Source of the DNA: Actinomycetota bacterium
Lineage (GTDB): Bacteria; Actinomycetota; Actinomycetes; S36-B12
Assembly: GCA_016717115.1 (NCBI GenBank)
Contig: JADKGE010000006.1
Coordinates: 1 to 64,000 of the forward strand
Reading direction: 5' to 3'
DNA length: 64,000 nucleotides
Shown: positions 43,484-52,464 of the stretch, one piece after another
Layout of the letters: every line of letters begins with the position of its first letter
How positions within the stretch are numbered: the stretch's first letter is position 1
Made by a program: the position numbers and the translations under genes
Notes under the pieces: generated by a model
Told to the model about the DNA's origin: nothing
The model's input: the letters and a program-made list of their open reading frames with translations, nothing else
The model's database searches: none

Positions 43484-44020
43484 ATGAGCCTGGAGAAGAC
43501 CGCAGTCCTGCAGGAGTTCCCGTCCGAGGCCTTCGGCGACGTCCTCGCCGGGAACGTCGAGTACGCGTCGAGCTTCACGTCGTCCGACCTCAGTGGCTGG
43601 GCGGCGCAGGGGCTGGCGATCGTCACCTGCATGGACTCGCGCATCGACCCTCTGCGGGTCGTCGGTATGGCCAGCGGCGACGCGAAGATCCTGCGCAACG
43701 CCGGGGCGAGGGTGACGGAGGACGTCCTGAGGACCCTCGTCCTGGCCACCTACCTCCTGGGCGTCAAGCGCGTGCTCGTGATGCCGCACACCGACTGCAA
43801 GATGGCCAGCGGTGAGGAGGCCGACGTCCACGCCCTCATCGCGGACAAGTACGGGATCGACACGCGGAGCGTCGAGATCCGCACGGTGACCGACCAGCGG
43901 GCCGCCCTGATCACCGACGTCGTGCGCGTGCGGTCCTACCCCCTGCTCCCGCCCGACCTGGTGGTCGGGGGTGCGCTTTTCAACGTGCGGACCGGACTGC
44001 TGGAGCCGATGGACGTGTAG
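43484..44020 (+). CDS. Beta-carbonic anhydrase
   Basis: The 178-residue enzyme has the beta-class zinc ligands Cys49 in CMDSRID (with Asp51/Arg53), His102 and Cys105 in PHTDCKMA, and the RNAGARVTEDVLRTLVLA helix. It interconverts CO2 and bicarbonate. The gene begins six bases after a TAGGGT hexamer (43472-43477), a leaderless signal. It stands between parE and the tautomerase/PEP-synthase-like genes and could supply bicarbonate locally, but no carboxylase is visible here. Confidence 0.93.
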   Translation: MSLEKTAVLQEFPSEAFGDVLAGNVEYASSFTSSDLSGWAAQGLAIVTCMDSRIDPLRVVGMASGDAKILRNAGARVTEDVLRTLVLATYLLGVKRVLVMPHTDCKMASGEEADVHALIADKYGIDTRSVEIRTVTDQRAALITDVVRVRSYPLLPPDLVVGGALFNVRTGLLEPMDV

Positions 44021-44029
44021 TTGCGCGCC

Positions 44030-44227
44030 TCAGCCGTTCGGGCGCGCGATGGCGATCGGCTCGCCGCCCGTGCCCCACTCGTCGGCGGTCACCTCGTAGA
44101 TCGCGACGCGCACCCGCTCGATCGGGGTGTCCAGCGCCTCGGCGGTCGCGGCGCTGAGCTTCCTGATCAGTGCGTGCTTCTGCTCGACGCTGCGTCCTGC
44201 GAGCATCGTCACCTGGATGAACGGCAT
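44030..44227 (-). CDS. 4-oxalocrotonate tautomerase-family enzyme
   Basis: The 65-residue protein starts MPFIQVTMLAGRSVEQKHAL; Pro2 becomes the catalytic N-terminal base after Met removal. It continues LIRKLSAATAEALDTPIERV, RVAIYEVTADEWGTGG, with the family's conserved Arg. It is the right size for the monomer of the homohexamer. A GGAGG ribosome site precedes the ATG. It converges with the carbonic anhydrase and is divergent from the PEP-synthase-like gene pair. It may tautomerise an aromatic-degradation product, though the pathway is not present. Confidence 0.9.
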   Translation of the reverse strand: MPFIQVTMLAGRSVEQKHALIRKLSAATAEALDTPIERVRVAIYEVTADEWGTGGEPIAIARPNG

Positions 44228-44462
44228 GGAACCTCCTGTGCTGGGTGGGTGCGGGCGGGCAAGTCGTCAGGCTGGCGGTGGCTCGGGCGCGACCCAGATC
44301 CCCGGCGGGGCGGCAGATCGCTCGCGGGAGACATTGACGCGGACGCTAGCACGCTGTGTCCCGCATGGTGGGCCGCCGTGCTTTCCCGCGGGACGGTTTG
44401 CGCGTAGCGTCGCCCTGCGACCGAGACTCGATGTCGGCATGCTTGCGCGGGGAGGCAGCACT

Positions 44463-45539
44463 GTGACGTCGATCATGTGGTTCGAGAGCTACTGGGACGG
44501 CATGCGCTCCGAGGTCGGCGGCAAGGCATCGAGCCTCGGCGAGATGACGGGTGCCGGGCTGCCGGTGCCGCCGGGGTTCGCACTCACCACCGAGGCCTTC
44601 CGCACCTGCCGCGACGCCGCTGACCTCGACAAGAGCCTCGCCCGGCTGCTGTTCGGCCTCGACGTCGCCGACCTCGCCATGGTGCAGGACAGGTGCTCAT
44701 CGATGCGGGACGCCGTGCGTGCCATGCCGATGGACGCGGCCGTCGAGCGCTCGCTGCGCATCGCCTACGCCGAGCTCGGCCGCAGGAGCGGCACCGACGA
44801 CGTGCCGGTCGCCGTCCGCTCGTCCGCCACGAGCGAGGACTCGCCGGATGCCTCCTTCGCGGGTGAGCACGACACGTACCTGTGGGTGCGCGGTTCGGAC
44901 GCTGTCGTCGACGCGGTGCGGCGCTGCTGGGCGAGCCTGTTCACCGATCGCGCCACGTGCTACCGCGTCGAGATGGGCTACGACCACCGCTCGACGGAGA
45001 TGAGCGTCGTCGTCCAGAAGATGGTGCGCCCCGTCGCTGCCGGGGTGGCCTTCACCCTCAACCCGGAGGACGGCGATCGGTCGGCCATCGCGATCGACTC
45101 AGCCTGGGGCTTCGGAGAGGCGGTCGTCTCCGGCGAGGTGACACCCGACAACTACCTGGTGGACAAGGTCATGTTCGAGATAGGCCGGCGGACGATCTCC
45201 CGCAAGGAGCACGAGTACCGCCTCACCGACCACGACACGGTCGAGAAGGCGGCCGTCGAGGAGAGCCGCGCCACCGTCGCGAGCATCACCGACGCGCAGA
45301 TCGTCGCGATCGCGCGCCTGGCCCGAGCGGCCGAGCGGCACTACGGCTGCCCGCAGGACGTCGAGTGGGCGATCGACGCCGACCTGCCCGAGGGAAGCAA
45401 TGTCGTTCTGCTCCAGGCTCGTCCGGAGACGGTGTGGAGCAAGCTGGGGGCGCCCCGAGCGACTGTCGCCCCGGCCGGGGACTTCATGAGCAGCATCGTC
45501 GCCACGCTGATGTCACCCCTCCACGCCCAGGAGGACTGA
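44463..45539 (+). CDS. PEP/pyruvate-binding (ATP-grasp) subunit, phenylphosphate synthase beta-like
   Basis: The 358-residue protein is the N-terminal, ATP-binding half of a PEP synthase as a separate chain. It has GGKASSLGEMTGAGLPVPPG, PVAVRSSATSEDSPDASFAG (glycine/serine loop), VVVQKMVRPVAAGVAFTLNP and DVEWAIDADLPEGSN with the LLQARPETVWSK end. The next gene supplies the phosphohistidine part, so the pair would transfer phosphate from ATP to a swivelling His. The size and order match the 40-kDa subunit of anaerobic phenylphosphate synthase. The GTG start follows GGAGG at 44451-44455. Confidence 0.88.
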   Translation: MTSIMWFESYWDGMRSEVGGKASSLGEMTGAGLPVPPGFALTTEAFRTCRDAADLDKSLARLLFGLDVADLAMVQDRCSSMRDAVRAMPMDAAVERSLRIAYAELGRRSGTDDVPVAVRSSATSEDSPDASFAGEHDTYLWVRGSDAVVDAVRRCWASLFTDRATCYRVEMGYDHRSTEMSVVVQKMVRPVAAGVAFTLNPEDGDRSAIAIDSAWGFGEAVVSGEVTPDNYLVDKVMFEIGRRTISRKEHEYRLTDHDTVEKAAVEESRATVASITDAQIVAIARLARAAERHYGCPQDVEWAIDADLPEGSNVVLLQARPETVWSKLGAPRATVAPAGDFMSSIVATLMSPLHAQED

Positions 45540-45569
45540 CGTGACCGGATCGATCACCGAGGAGAGCGC

Positions 45570-47381
45570 ATGAGCGATCGATTCCCCCGTCCGCACGACG
45601 TCGAGACCCCCGACGGGGCCGAGGGCTGGCAGGACCTCTACCTGTACTCGTCACTGTTCTCGGAGGGACGACGCGAGTACGAGGAGTCGATGTTCTGGTT
45701 CCAGGACGGAGTGCACTGGCCGGAGGCGCTCACGCCGTGGGACGCCACGCTGTACGAGTTCGCCATCGCTTCGCTGTCGCAGTACAACACCCGCCACCTG
45801 CGGGTCCCGCCGTCGGACGGCATCGACTTCCGCATCCTCAACGGGTACGCCTACCTGTCGCCTGTCGCGGCCCCGCCAGGAGACATCGAAGCGCGCGTGG
45901 CGGCCTTCGTCGATCGGGCCGGCTTCTACTTCACCAACTGGAACGACCTCTACGACAACTGGATGATCAAGATTCGGGGCCTGGTCGCCGACCTCGAACG
46001 CCTGGACTTCGCTCCGCTGCCGGACCTGGAGGACGCCGACCTCGTCGTGAAGTCCGGAGCCGGTGTGGGCTCGGGGTATGCCATCCAGGAGAGCTACCAC
46101 CGACTGCTCGACCTGGCCCTGAAGCTGTGGCAGTACCACTTCGAGTTCCTCAACCTCGGCTATGCCGCCTACCTCGACTTCTTCGGGTTCTGCAAGCAGT
46201 CGTGGCCCAGCATCCCCGACCTCGCGATCGCGAAGATGGTCGCTGGCGTGGAGGTCGACCTGTTCCGTCCCGACGAGGAGCTCAAGCGGCTGGCGCACCA
46301 GGCCGTCGACCTGGGCGTGGCGGAGGCGTTCGTCGGCGACGACGCCGAGGAGACGTGCCGGATTCTCAGGAGCACCCCCGCCGGTGAGAGCTGGATCGCC
46401 TCGTTCCATGACTCGGCCGAGCCGTGGTTCAACTTCTCCTCGGGTTCGGGCTTCTACCACACGGACAGGGTCTGGATCGAGCACGTCAGCATCCCCTTCG
46501 GGTTCATCGCGAACTACATCGCCCGGGTGCAACGGGGCGAGGACCTGGCCCGGCCCGTCGAAGCCATCCGCGCGGAGCGAGACCGCATCGTCAACGAGTA
46601 CGCGGACCTGCTGATGCGGGACTCCGAGCGCGACGGGTTCCGGGCGAAGCTGGGCCTCGTCAGGGTCGTCTTCCCCTACGTCGAGAACCACAACTTCTAC
46701 GTCGAGCACTGGAGCCACTCAGTGATCTGGCGCAAGATGCGCGAGCTCGGGGCCGTGTTCGTGACGGCGGGCTTCTGGGCCGAGCCCGACGACATCTTCT
46801 TCCTCAAGCGCACGGAGGTGCAGGACGCCCTGTGGGACTACTACGCCTCGTGGGCCACGCCGGCGCCGGCGGCGGGACCGGCGCACTGGCCGGCCGAGAT
46901 CGAGCGACGCAAGGCGATCCACGCGGCCCTGCGCCGGTGGAAGCCGACGCCCGCGATGGGGGTTCCGCCCGCGGTCATCGTGGAGCCGTTCACCGTGATG
47001 CTCTGGGGGATCACGTCGGCGAGCGTCGCGGCGTGGCTCGGCGGCGGTTCGGCCGACGATTCCGGCCTGAAGGGCTTCGCGGCCTCGCCCGGAATCGCCG
47101 AGGGTCCGGCGAGGGTCATCTGCTCCGCGGACCAGATCGGTGAGGTGCAGCAGGGGGAGATCCTCGTGGCGCCGCTGACGGCGCCGAGCTGGGCCCCGAT
47201 CTTCGGCAGGATCGGCGCGACGGTCACGGACACGGGCGGCATCATGAGCCACGCGGCGATCGTCTGCCGCGAGTACGGCCTGCCCGCCGTCACGGGAACG
47301 GGCTTCGCGACAACTGCGATCCGAACGGGCCAGCGGATCAGGGTCGACGGATCAGCAGGGACCGTGACGATCCTCGACTAG
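45570..47381 (+). CDS. PEP-utilising phosphohistidine enzyme, phenylphosphate synthase alpha-like
   Basis: The 603-residue protein begins PRPHDVETPDGAEGWQDLYL, and its central part contains FRILNGYAYLSPVAAPPGD, LKLWQYHFEFLNLGYAAYLD, and VFPYVENHNFYVEHWSHSVI. Its C-terminus is the mobile phosphohistidine domain, TDTGGIMSHAAIVCREYGLP, with the catalytic His561. This plan (long N-terminal region plus mobile His domain, no pyruvate-binding barrel) resembles the 70-kDa subunit of phenylphosphate synthase of Thauera. It acts with the ATP-grasp subunit 30 bases upstream. The acceptor (phenol or another hydroxyl compound) is not proven. Confidence 0.85.
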   Translation: MSDRFPRPHDVETPDGAEGWQDLYLYSSLFSEGRREYEESMFWFQDGVHWPEALTPWDATLYEFAIASLSQYNTRHLRVPPSDGIDFRILNGYAYLSPVAAPPGDIEARVAAFVDRAGFYFTNWNDLYDNWMIKIRGLVADLERLDFAPLPDLEDADLVVKSGAGVGSGYAIQESYHRLLDLALKLWQYHFEFLNLGYAAYLDFFGFCKQSWPSIPDLAIAKMVAGVEVDLFRPDEELKRLAHQAVDLGVAEAFVGDDAEETCRILRSTPAGESWIASFHDSAEPWFNFSSGSGFYHTDRVWIEHVSIPFGFIANYIARVQRGEDLARPVEAIRAERDRIVNEYADLLMRDSERDGFRAKLGLVRVVFPYVENHNFYVEHWSHSVIWRKMRELGAVFVTAGFWAEPDDIFFLKRTEVQDALWDYYASWATPAPAAGPAHWPAEIERRKAIHAALRRWKPTPAMGVPPAVIVEPFTVMLWGITSASVAAWLGGGSADDSGLKGFAASPGIAEGPARVICSADQIGEVQQGEILVAPLTAPSWAPIFGRIGATVTDTGGIMSHAAIVCREYGLPAVTGTGFATTAIRTGQRIRVDGSAGTVTILD

Positions 47382-47453
47382 CTTCCCCCGACAAACGCTG
47401 CCGCAGGGGTTAGGTTGACAGCGTCCCTTGCCCGGCATTCACGAGGAGTAGTC

Positions 47454-48812
47454 ATGCCACGCCCACTGCGGGTCGCTGTTGTCGGATCCGGCCCCTCGGG
47501 CATCTACGCCACCGATGCGCTGGTGGGCCAGGACGCGATCCCGGTCCAGGTCGACGTGATCGACCGGCTGCCCGTGCCGTTCGGCCTCGTTCGATACGGC
47601 GTTGCGCCCGATCACCTGAGCATCCGATCGGTGCGCGACACCCTCGACAAGGTGCTGGACAAGCCCGGAGTGCGGTTCCTCGGCAACGTGAACGTCGGTT
47701 CAGACGTGTCTATGGCCGACTTGCACGACTGCTACGACGCCGTGATCTTCACGTACGGGGCATCCCGCGACCGGCGCCTCGGGATCCCCGGCGAGGAGCT
47801 CGCCGGCAGTGTCGCGGCCACGGACCTGGTCGCGTGGTACTGCGGCCACCCCGACGCCGACCGAGCCCTTTTCGAGTCGCTGCTGCCCACCGCGACCGGC
47901 GTCGTCGTGATCGGCATCGGCAACGTCGCCGTCGACGTGACCCGTGTCCTTGCGAAGACCGTCGGCGAGCTGGACCACACCGACATGCCGCAGTACGTCT
48001 TCGACACGCTCGCGAGGTCGCAGATCACCGACATCCACGTGCTGGGTCGGCGAGGCCCGGCGCAGGCCGCGTTCACCACGAAGGAACTGCGCGAGCTCGG
48101 CGAACTGGCGGACGCGGACGTCATCGTCCGCGCGGCCGACCTCGAGCTCGATGCGGGGAGCGCCGAGCTGGCGGCGAGCGACCGGGCCGTCGGACGCAAC
48201 GTCGAGGTGATGCGCGAGTGGTCGCGCCGTGAGCCCGCCGGCAAGGGGCGACGCATCCACCTCCACTTCTTCGCCCGGCCACACGAGCTCGTCGGGGGCG
48301 AGCACGTCGAACGCGTCGTCGTGGAGCGCACCCGCCTCACCGAGGAGGGGTCCGCGGTGGGCACGGGGGAGTTCTTCGAGATCCCGGCCAACGTCGTGGT
48401 GCGCAGTGTCGGGTATCGCGGCACCGCCCTGGACGAGGTGCCGTTCGACGAGGCCCGCAACGTCATCCCGCACGTCGACGGCCGGGTGCAGAGCGGGGGC
48501 GCGAGCGTTCCCGGTGAGTACGTCGCCGGCTGGATCAAGCGCGGCCCCACCGGGATCATCGGCACCAACAAGAAGGACGCGGTCGCGACCGTGGGATCGC
48601 TGCTGGCGGACGCGGCGGACGGGTCGCTGCCGAAGCCGGCCCGTGCCGGAGGGATCGACGACCTGCTTGCCGAGCGCGGCATACAGGTGGTGAGCACGGC
48701 GGGTTGGCGGTCGATCGACGCCGCGGAGCGGGCGCTCGGTGCCACGAGGGGCCGCGACAGAACGACCATCCACGACACGTCCGACCTACTGGCCGCCAGC
48801 AACCCGGGCTGA
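47454..48812 (+). CDS. fprA: Ferredoxin-NADP+ reductase, adrenodoxin-reductase type
   Basis: The 452-residue flavoprotein has the FAD site VAVVGSGPSGIYATDALVG, the NADP Rossmann motif GIGNVAVDVTRVLAKTV, the family signature PFGLVRYGVAPDHLSIRSV and the C-terminal AGWIKRGPTGIIGTNKKDA. It passes electrons between NADPH and ferredoxin and would serve ferredoxin-dependent enzymes such as the NifJ of this window. Start ATG at 47454 follows GAGGAG. The longer reading begins upstream of that ribosome site and was rejected. It converges with the sucrase/ferredoxin-like gene. Confidence 0.93.
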   Translation: MPRPLRVAVVGSGPSGIYATDALVGQDAIPVQVDVIDRLPVPFGLVRYGVAPDHLSIRSVRDTLDKVLDKPGVRFLGNVNVGSDVSMADLHDCYDAVIFTYGASRDRRLGIPGEELAGSVAATDLVAWYCGHPDADRALFESLLPTATGVVVIGIGNVAVDVTRVLAKTVGELDHTDMPQYVFDTLARSQITDIHVLGRRGPAQAAFTTKELRELGELADADVIVRAADLELDAGSAELAASDRAVGRNVEVMREWSRREPAGKGRRIHLHFFARPHELVGGEHVERVVVERTRLTEEGSAVGTGEFFEIPANVVVRSVGYRGTALDEVPFDEARNVIPHVDGRVQSGGASVPGEYVAGWIKRGPTGIIGTNKKDAVATVGSLLADAADGSLPKPARAGGIDDLLAERGIQVVSTAGWRSIDAAERALGATRGRDRTTIHDTSDLLAASNPG

Positions 48813-48832
48813 CCCACCCACGGAGCCCCACC

Positions 48833-49002
48833 CCGCCCGACCCAGCCCGACCCCGCCCGACCCCACCCCGCCCGACCCCACCTGCCGAGCGGTGAGTTGT
48901 CGGGGTGCACAGGCCCCGGAGAACCCCGACGACTCACCGCTCGACGTGAGCAGTGGGGTGGGGTAGTGGGGTGGGGTAGTGGGTAGAGGGGTGTAGTGGG
49001 GG
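48833..49002. repeat. Complex intergenic repeat: C-rich tandem, 20-bp inverted repeat, G-rich tract
   Basis: Between two convergent genes lies a symmetrical element. On the left, 48833-48882 has near-10-bp tandem units of the form CCCCGCCCGA. In the centre, arms GAGCGGTGAGTTGTCGGGGT (48887-48906) and ACCCCGACGACTCACCGCTC (48923-48942) pair with one mismatch around a 16-base loop. On the right, 48954-49002 holds runs of GGGG separated by T, AGT or TA (G-quadruplex-type). No ORF lies in it. It may be a bidirectional terminator or a small palindromic mobile repeat. Confidence 0.7.
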
Positions 49003-49006
49003 CTTG

Positions 49007-49966
49007 CTAGTTCCAGGGGGTGGTTTGTTCTAGTTCCGTGCAGACCCACGTGACTCCCGGCACCGGGTCCTTGCCGCACGACTCGAGGCGGGGCCGGTCG
49101 AGATCCCGGGCCACCAGGGCCGCCCGCCAGGCCCGGCCGTCGGCGTGCCGCACCTCCGCCCGCAGCAGCGCGTTCCCGGGGTCGAGCAGGGCACCCGGGA
49201 GCATCGGCACGGCGCGGTCGTCGACCAGGCGCAGCACGTCGAGATCGTCGAAGCCGGAGATGCCGTGACGACGCTGCACCTCGATGGCCGCGACCTGGAA
49301 CGGCGCGACGAGCGACGAGCGTCCACGGAGGTGGTCCAGCACCACCTCGCCACGGTCGGCGGTGGCGAGGACGGCCAGGGCGGACCCGACGTCGAGGCGG
49401 CCGTGCACCGCCCCCGACGGCAGCGTCAAGGACACGGGCGCGAACCGATGGCCGCCGAGGTGGCTGCACTCCCACACGCGCTCGCGGTCCTCGGGAGCGG
49501 TCCGGTCGAGGACCGCGGTCATCAGGGCACGCCCGTGGACGGCGCAGCAGCGGTCGCGCCCGCTGTGGGTGCAGATGAACATCACCGGTGTCGCCTCGAC
49601 GGTGCCGACCGCAGGCAGCGAGCCCGCGGCGACGGCGGGCAGATCCCAGTCACCGATCTCGCCCAGGTCGGCCAGCAGCGCGTGGCGCAGCAGCATCCCG
49701 CCGGGTGCGGAGCGGGCCACCCACACGTGCCGATCCGGCGAACCCACCCGCCCGGGTCGATCGGGATGCCGGGCGAGGATCACCGACATCCCCAGGGCCT
49801 TCGCACCGGACAGGTGCTCGCGAAGATCCGCCGCCAGGCCGCTGTCGGCGAGGACGTCGCGCCCCCAGGGCCCCGGCTGTTCGATGACGATCCAGGTGCC
49901 CGCGATCGGCGCGGTGCCGGCCAGCGGCTCGTGGGCGGCGAGGGCGTCGATCGAGCAGCTCGTCAC
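49007..49966 (-). CDS. Sucrase/ferredoxin-like family protein
   Basis: The 319-residue protein has the Suc_Fer-like layout: a thioredoxin-fold [2Fe-2S] ferredoxin domain with Cys ligands in CTHSGRDRCCAVHGR (residues about 145-160) and WECSHLGGHRFAP, plus a preceding Ig-like half. The function of this family is unsettled; a redox role is inferred. The GTG start at 49964-49966 overlaps the TGA of the parC gene upstream (GTGA at 49963-49966), so it is translated with it. Confidence 0.88.
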   Translation of the reverse strand: MTSCSIDALAAHEPLAGTAPIAGTWIVIEQPGPWGRDVLADSGLAADLREHLSGAKALGMSVILARHPDRPGRVGSPDRHVWVARSAPGGMLLRHALLADLGEIGDWDLPAVAAGSLPAVGTVEATPVMFICTHSGRDRCCAVHGRALMTAVLDRTAPEDRERVWECSHLGGHRFAPVSLTLPSGAVHGRLDVGSALAVLATADRGEVVLDHLRGRSSLVAPFQVAAIEVQRRHGISGFDDLDVLRLVDDRAVPMLPGALLDPGNALLRAEVRHADGRAWRAALVARDLDRPRLESCGKDPVPGVTWVCTELEQTTPWN

Positions 49967-52416
49967 AGCGAGCCCGCCAGTCCAGCGATCGGGGCGGCCG
50001 CAGGCGACCCGGTGGCATCGCGGCGGGGGTCGATCTCGGGCAGGGCAACCGGCACACCGGACGCGGTGGCCGCCCGCGCGGGCCCGGTGCCGACCCAGGC
50101 GAGCAGCAGGCGGTCCTCGCCGGACCGGAACTTGTGGCACCGCACGCCGCCCGTCGCCCGGCCCTTGCCCGGGTACTCGGCCAGAGGGGTCACCTTCACC
50201 GTCCCCGCATCCGTGCCGGGCAGGGCAGCGCCGCTGCCCGCGATCGTGACCACCACGGCGGCTTCCGTGGGAAGGAGGGCCTGGAAGGAGATGACCTCGG
50301 CGCCCTTGGCCAGCTTCATGCCGGCCATCCCCGACGCCGCCCGCCCCTGGGGTCGCACGCTGCCCGCGGGGATGCGCAGGAGCTGCGCGTCCGAGGAGAT
50401 GAAGACGAGTTCGCAGGCCTCCGCATCGGCCTCCGTCAGCCGTGCAGCTCCCACGACGCGGTCGCCGTCGTCGAGCCGGATGACCTCCCAGGAGTCCCTG
50501 CTCTGCAGGACGTCGGCGATCACCCGCTTCACCACGCCGCGGGCGGTGGCGAGGGCGAGGCCGCCGGCCTCGTCCAGGGTGGTCAGAGCCAGCGGCTCCT
50601 CGTCCGGCGGCAGGTCGACGAGGGCGCCGAGCGGTGCACCCGCCGACAGGGCAGGCACGCCGGACACCGCCGGGATCGCCGGCAGGTCGACGGCGTTCAG
50701 TCGCAGCACGCGGCCGGCACTCGTGACCAGGCCGAACTCGCCACGGGTGGTGGCCGGGATCGCGGAGACGATCACGTCGTGCGCCGAGCGCTGGCCGTGG
50801 CTGTCGGTGCCGGCCGGCGTGGTGTCGGCGGTCCTGGCGAGCAGTCCGGTGCTCGACAGGAGGATGACGCACGGCTCGTCGTGTACTTCGAGCGGAACGG
50901 CCGCCGTGACCGGGGTCGACGACCCCTCCATGAGCAGAGTGCGCCGCGGCGTGGCGTGTGCCTGGGCGACGGATCCGATCTCGGCGGCCACCGCTGCACG
51001 CAGCACCGACTCGTCCTCGAGCAGGGCGGTCAGCCGGTCGATCTCGCGGCGCAGCTCGTCGCCCTCGCCCTCCAGCTCGATCCGGGAGAATTTTGTGAGC
51101 CGGCGCAGGGGCATGTCCAGGATGTAGGTGGCCTGGACCTCGCTGAGGTCGAAGACCGTCATGAGACGGTCCTTGGCCGACGCGGCGTCGTCGGACTCGC
51201 GAATGAGCTGGATCACCTCGTCGATGTCGAGGATGGCGATCAGCAGGCCTTCGACCAGGTGCAGCCGGGTCGCGGCCTTCGTCCGCCGGAACGCGCTGCG
51301 CCGACGGACCACCTCGAGCCGGTGGGCCAGCCAGACCCGCAGCATCTGCATCAGGCCCATCGTCTGCGGCTGGCCCTCCACGAGGGCGACCGCATTGATG
51401 TTGACGGTGTCCTCCATCGGCGTGAGCTTGAACAGGTGCTCGAGCACCGCCTCGGGGTGGAAGCCGTTCTTGATCTCGATCACCAGCTGCAGGCCGCTGT
51501 CGCCGTCGGTCAGGTCGACGACGTCGGAGATGCCCTGGAGCTTCTTCGACAGCACGGCGTCCTTGATGCGGTCGATGACCCGTTCGGGGCCGACGTTATA
51601 GGGGAGCTCGGTGACGACGATGCCGCGACGGCGCGGCGTGATCTGCTCCACCCGCGTGCGGGCCCGTACCCGGAAGGTCCCGCGCCCGGTCTCGTAGGCG
51701 TCGCGGATGCCGCCGAGCCCGACGATCACCCCGCCGCCGGGGAAGTCCGGGCCGGGGATGAGGGTCATGATCTCGGCGAGGGTGGCATCGGGATGGTTCA
51801 GCAGGTGCCGTGCGCCGTTGAGCACCTCGCCGACGTTGTGCGGGGCGAGGTTCGTGGCCATGCCGACGGCGATGCCGGACGCCCCGTTGACCAGCAGGCT
51901 CGGGATGGCCGCGGGCAGCACCAGAGGCTCGGTCTCGCGTCCGTCGTAGTTGGGTCCGAAGTCGACGACGTCCTCGTCGAGTCCCGCCGTCATGTCCAGG
52001 GCGGGCGAGGCCAGTCGAGCCTCCGTGTAGCGCATCGCGGCCGGGCCGTCGTCGAGCGAGCCGAAGTTGCCGTGACCGTCGACCATGGGCAGGCGCAGCG
52101 AGAACGGCTGGGCCATGCGGACCAGCGCGTCGTAGATGGCCGAGTCGCCGTGGGGGTGCAGGCGGCCCATGACCTCGCCCACCACGCGCGCGCTCTTGAC
52201 GTGACCCCGGTCGGGGCGCAGGCCCATCTGCGCCATCTGGAACAGGATGCGTCGCTGCACCGGCTTGAGCCCGTCGCGCGCGTCCGGCAGTGCCCGAGCG
52301 TAGATCACCGAGTACGCGTACTCCAGGAAGGATCCGCGCATCTCGTCGGAGACGTCGACGTCGACGATGCGGCCTTCGGCCGGTCGTTCGGTGGCGCGGC
52401 TGGTGCGGCGGGCCAT
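49963..52416 (-). CDS. parC: Type IIA DNA topoisomerase subunit A (ParC/GyrA-like)
   Basis: The 817-residue protein has the breakage-reunion domain with catalytic Tyr130 in AAMRYTEARL, HPHGDSAIYDALVRMAQPFS (drug-resistance region with Ser92), VNGASGIAVGMATNLAPHNV, and a C-terminal beta-pinwheel of six blades with repeated RLNAVDLPAIP- and GRAASGMAGMKL-like strands. It pairs with the B subunit at 41287. GGAGAGGAA precedes the ATG. The order psuG-psuK-parC-Suc_Fer is one transcript by spacing. As with the B subunit, topoisomerase IV versus gyrase is not decided here. Confidence 0.9.
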   Translation of the reverse strand: MARRTSRATERPAEGRIVDVDVSDEMRGSFLEYAYSVIYARALPDARDGLKPVQRRILFQMAQMGLRPDRGHVKSARVVGEVMGRLHPHGDSAIYDALVRMAQPFSLRLPMVDGHGNFGSLDDGPAAMRYTEARLASPALDMTAGLDEDVVDFGPNYDGRETEPLVLPAAIPSLLVNGASGIAVGMATNLAPHNVGEVLNGARHLLNHPDATLAEIMTLIPGPDFPGGGVIVGLGGIRDAYETGRGTFRVRARTRVEQITPRRRGIVVTELPYNVGPERVIDRIKDAVLSKKLQGISDVVDLTDGDSGLQLVIEIKNGFHPEAVLEHLFKLTPMEDTVNINAVALVEGQPQTMGLMQMLRVWLAHRLEVVRRRSAFRRTKAATRLHLVEGLLIAILDIDEVIQLIRESDDAASAKDRLMTVFDLSEVQATYILDMPLRRLTKFSRIELEGEGDELRREIDRLTALLEDESVLRAAVAAEIGSVAQAHATPRRTLLMEGSSTPVTAAVPLEVHDEPCVILLSSTGLLARTADTTPAGTDSHGQRSAHDVIVSAIPATTRGEFGLVTSAGRVLRLNAVDLPAIPAVSGVPALSAGAPLGALVDLPPDEEPLALTTLDEAGGLALATARGVVKRVIADVLQSRDSWEVIRLDDGDRVVGAARLTEADAEACELVFISSDAQLLRIPAGSVRPQGRAASGMAGMKLAKGAEVISFQALLPTEAAVVVTIAGSGAALPGTDAGTVKVTPLAEYPGKGRATGGVRCHKFRSGEDRLLLAWVGTGPARAATASGVPVALPEIDPRRDATGSPAAAPIAGLAGSL

Positions 52417-52464
52417 GCGTTCCTCTCCGTGCTCGGGTGGGTCCCGTAGGGGCGATTCTCCGGC

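Noticed and set aside
43484..47381. Carbonic anhydrase, tautomerase and PEP-synthase-like genes considered a complete phenol degradation island
   Set aside because: No phenylphosphate carboxylase, UbiD partner or hydroxybenzoate gene is present, so only the phosphotransfer step is supported.
48954..49002. G-rich tract considered a sequencing artefact
   Set aside because: The opposite C-rich tract and the near-perfect inverted repeat between them make a biological element more likely, though I cannot exclude errors in the run lengths.
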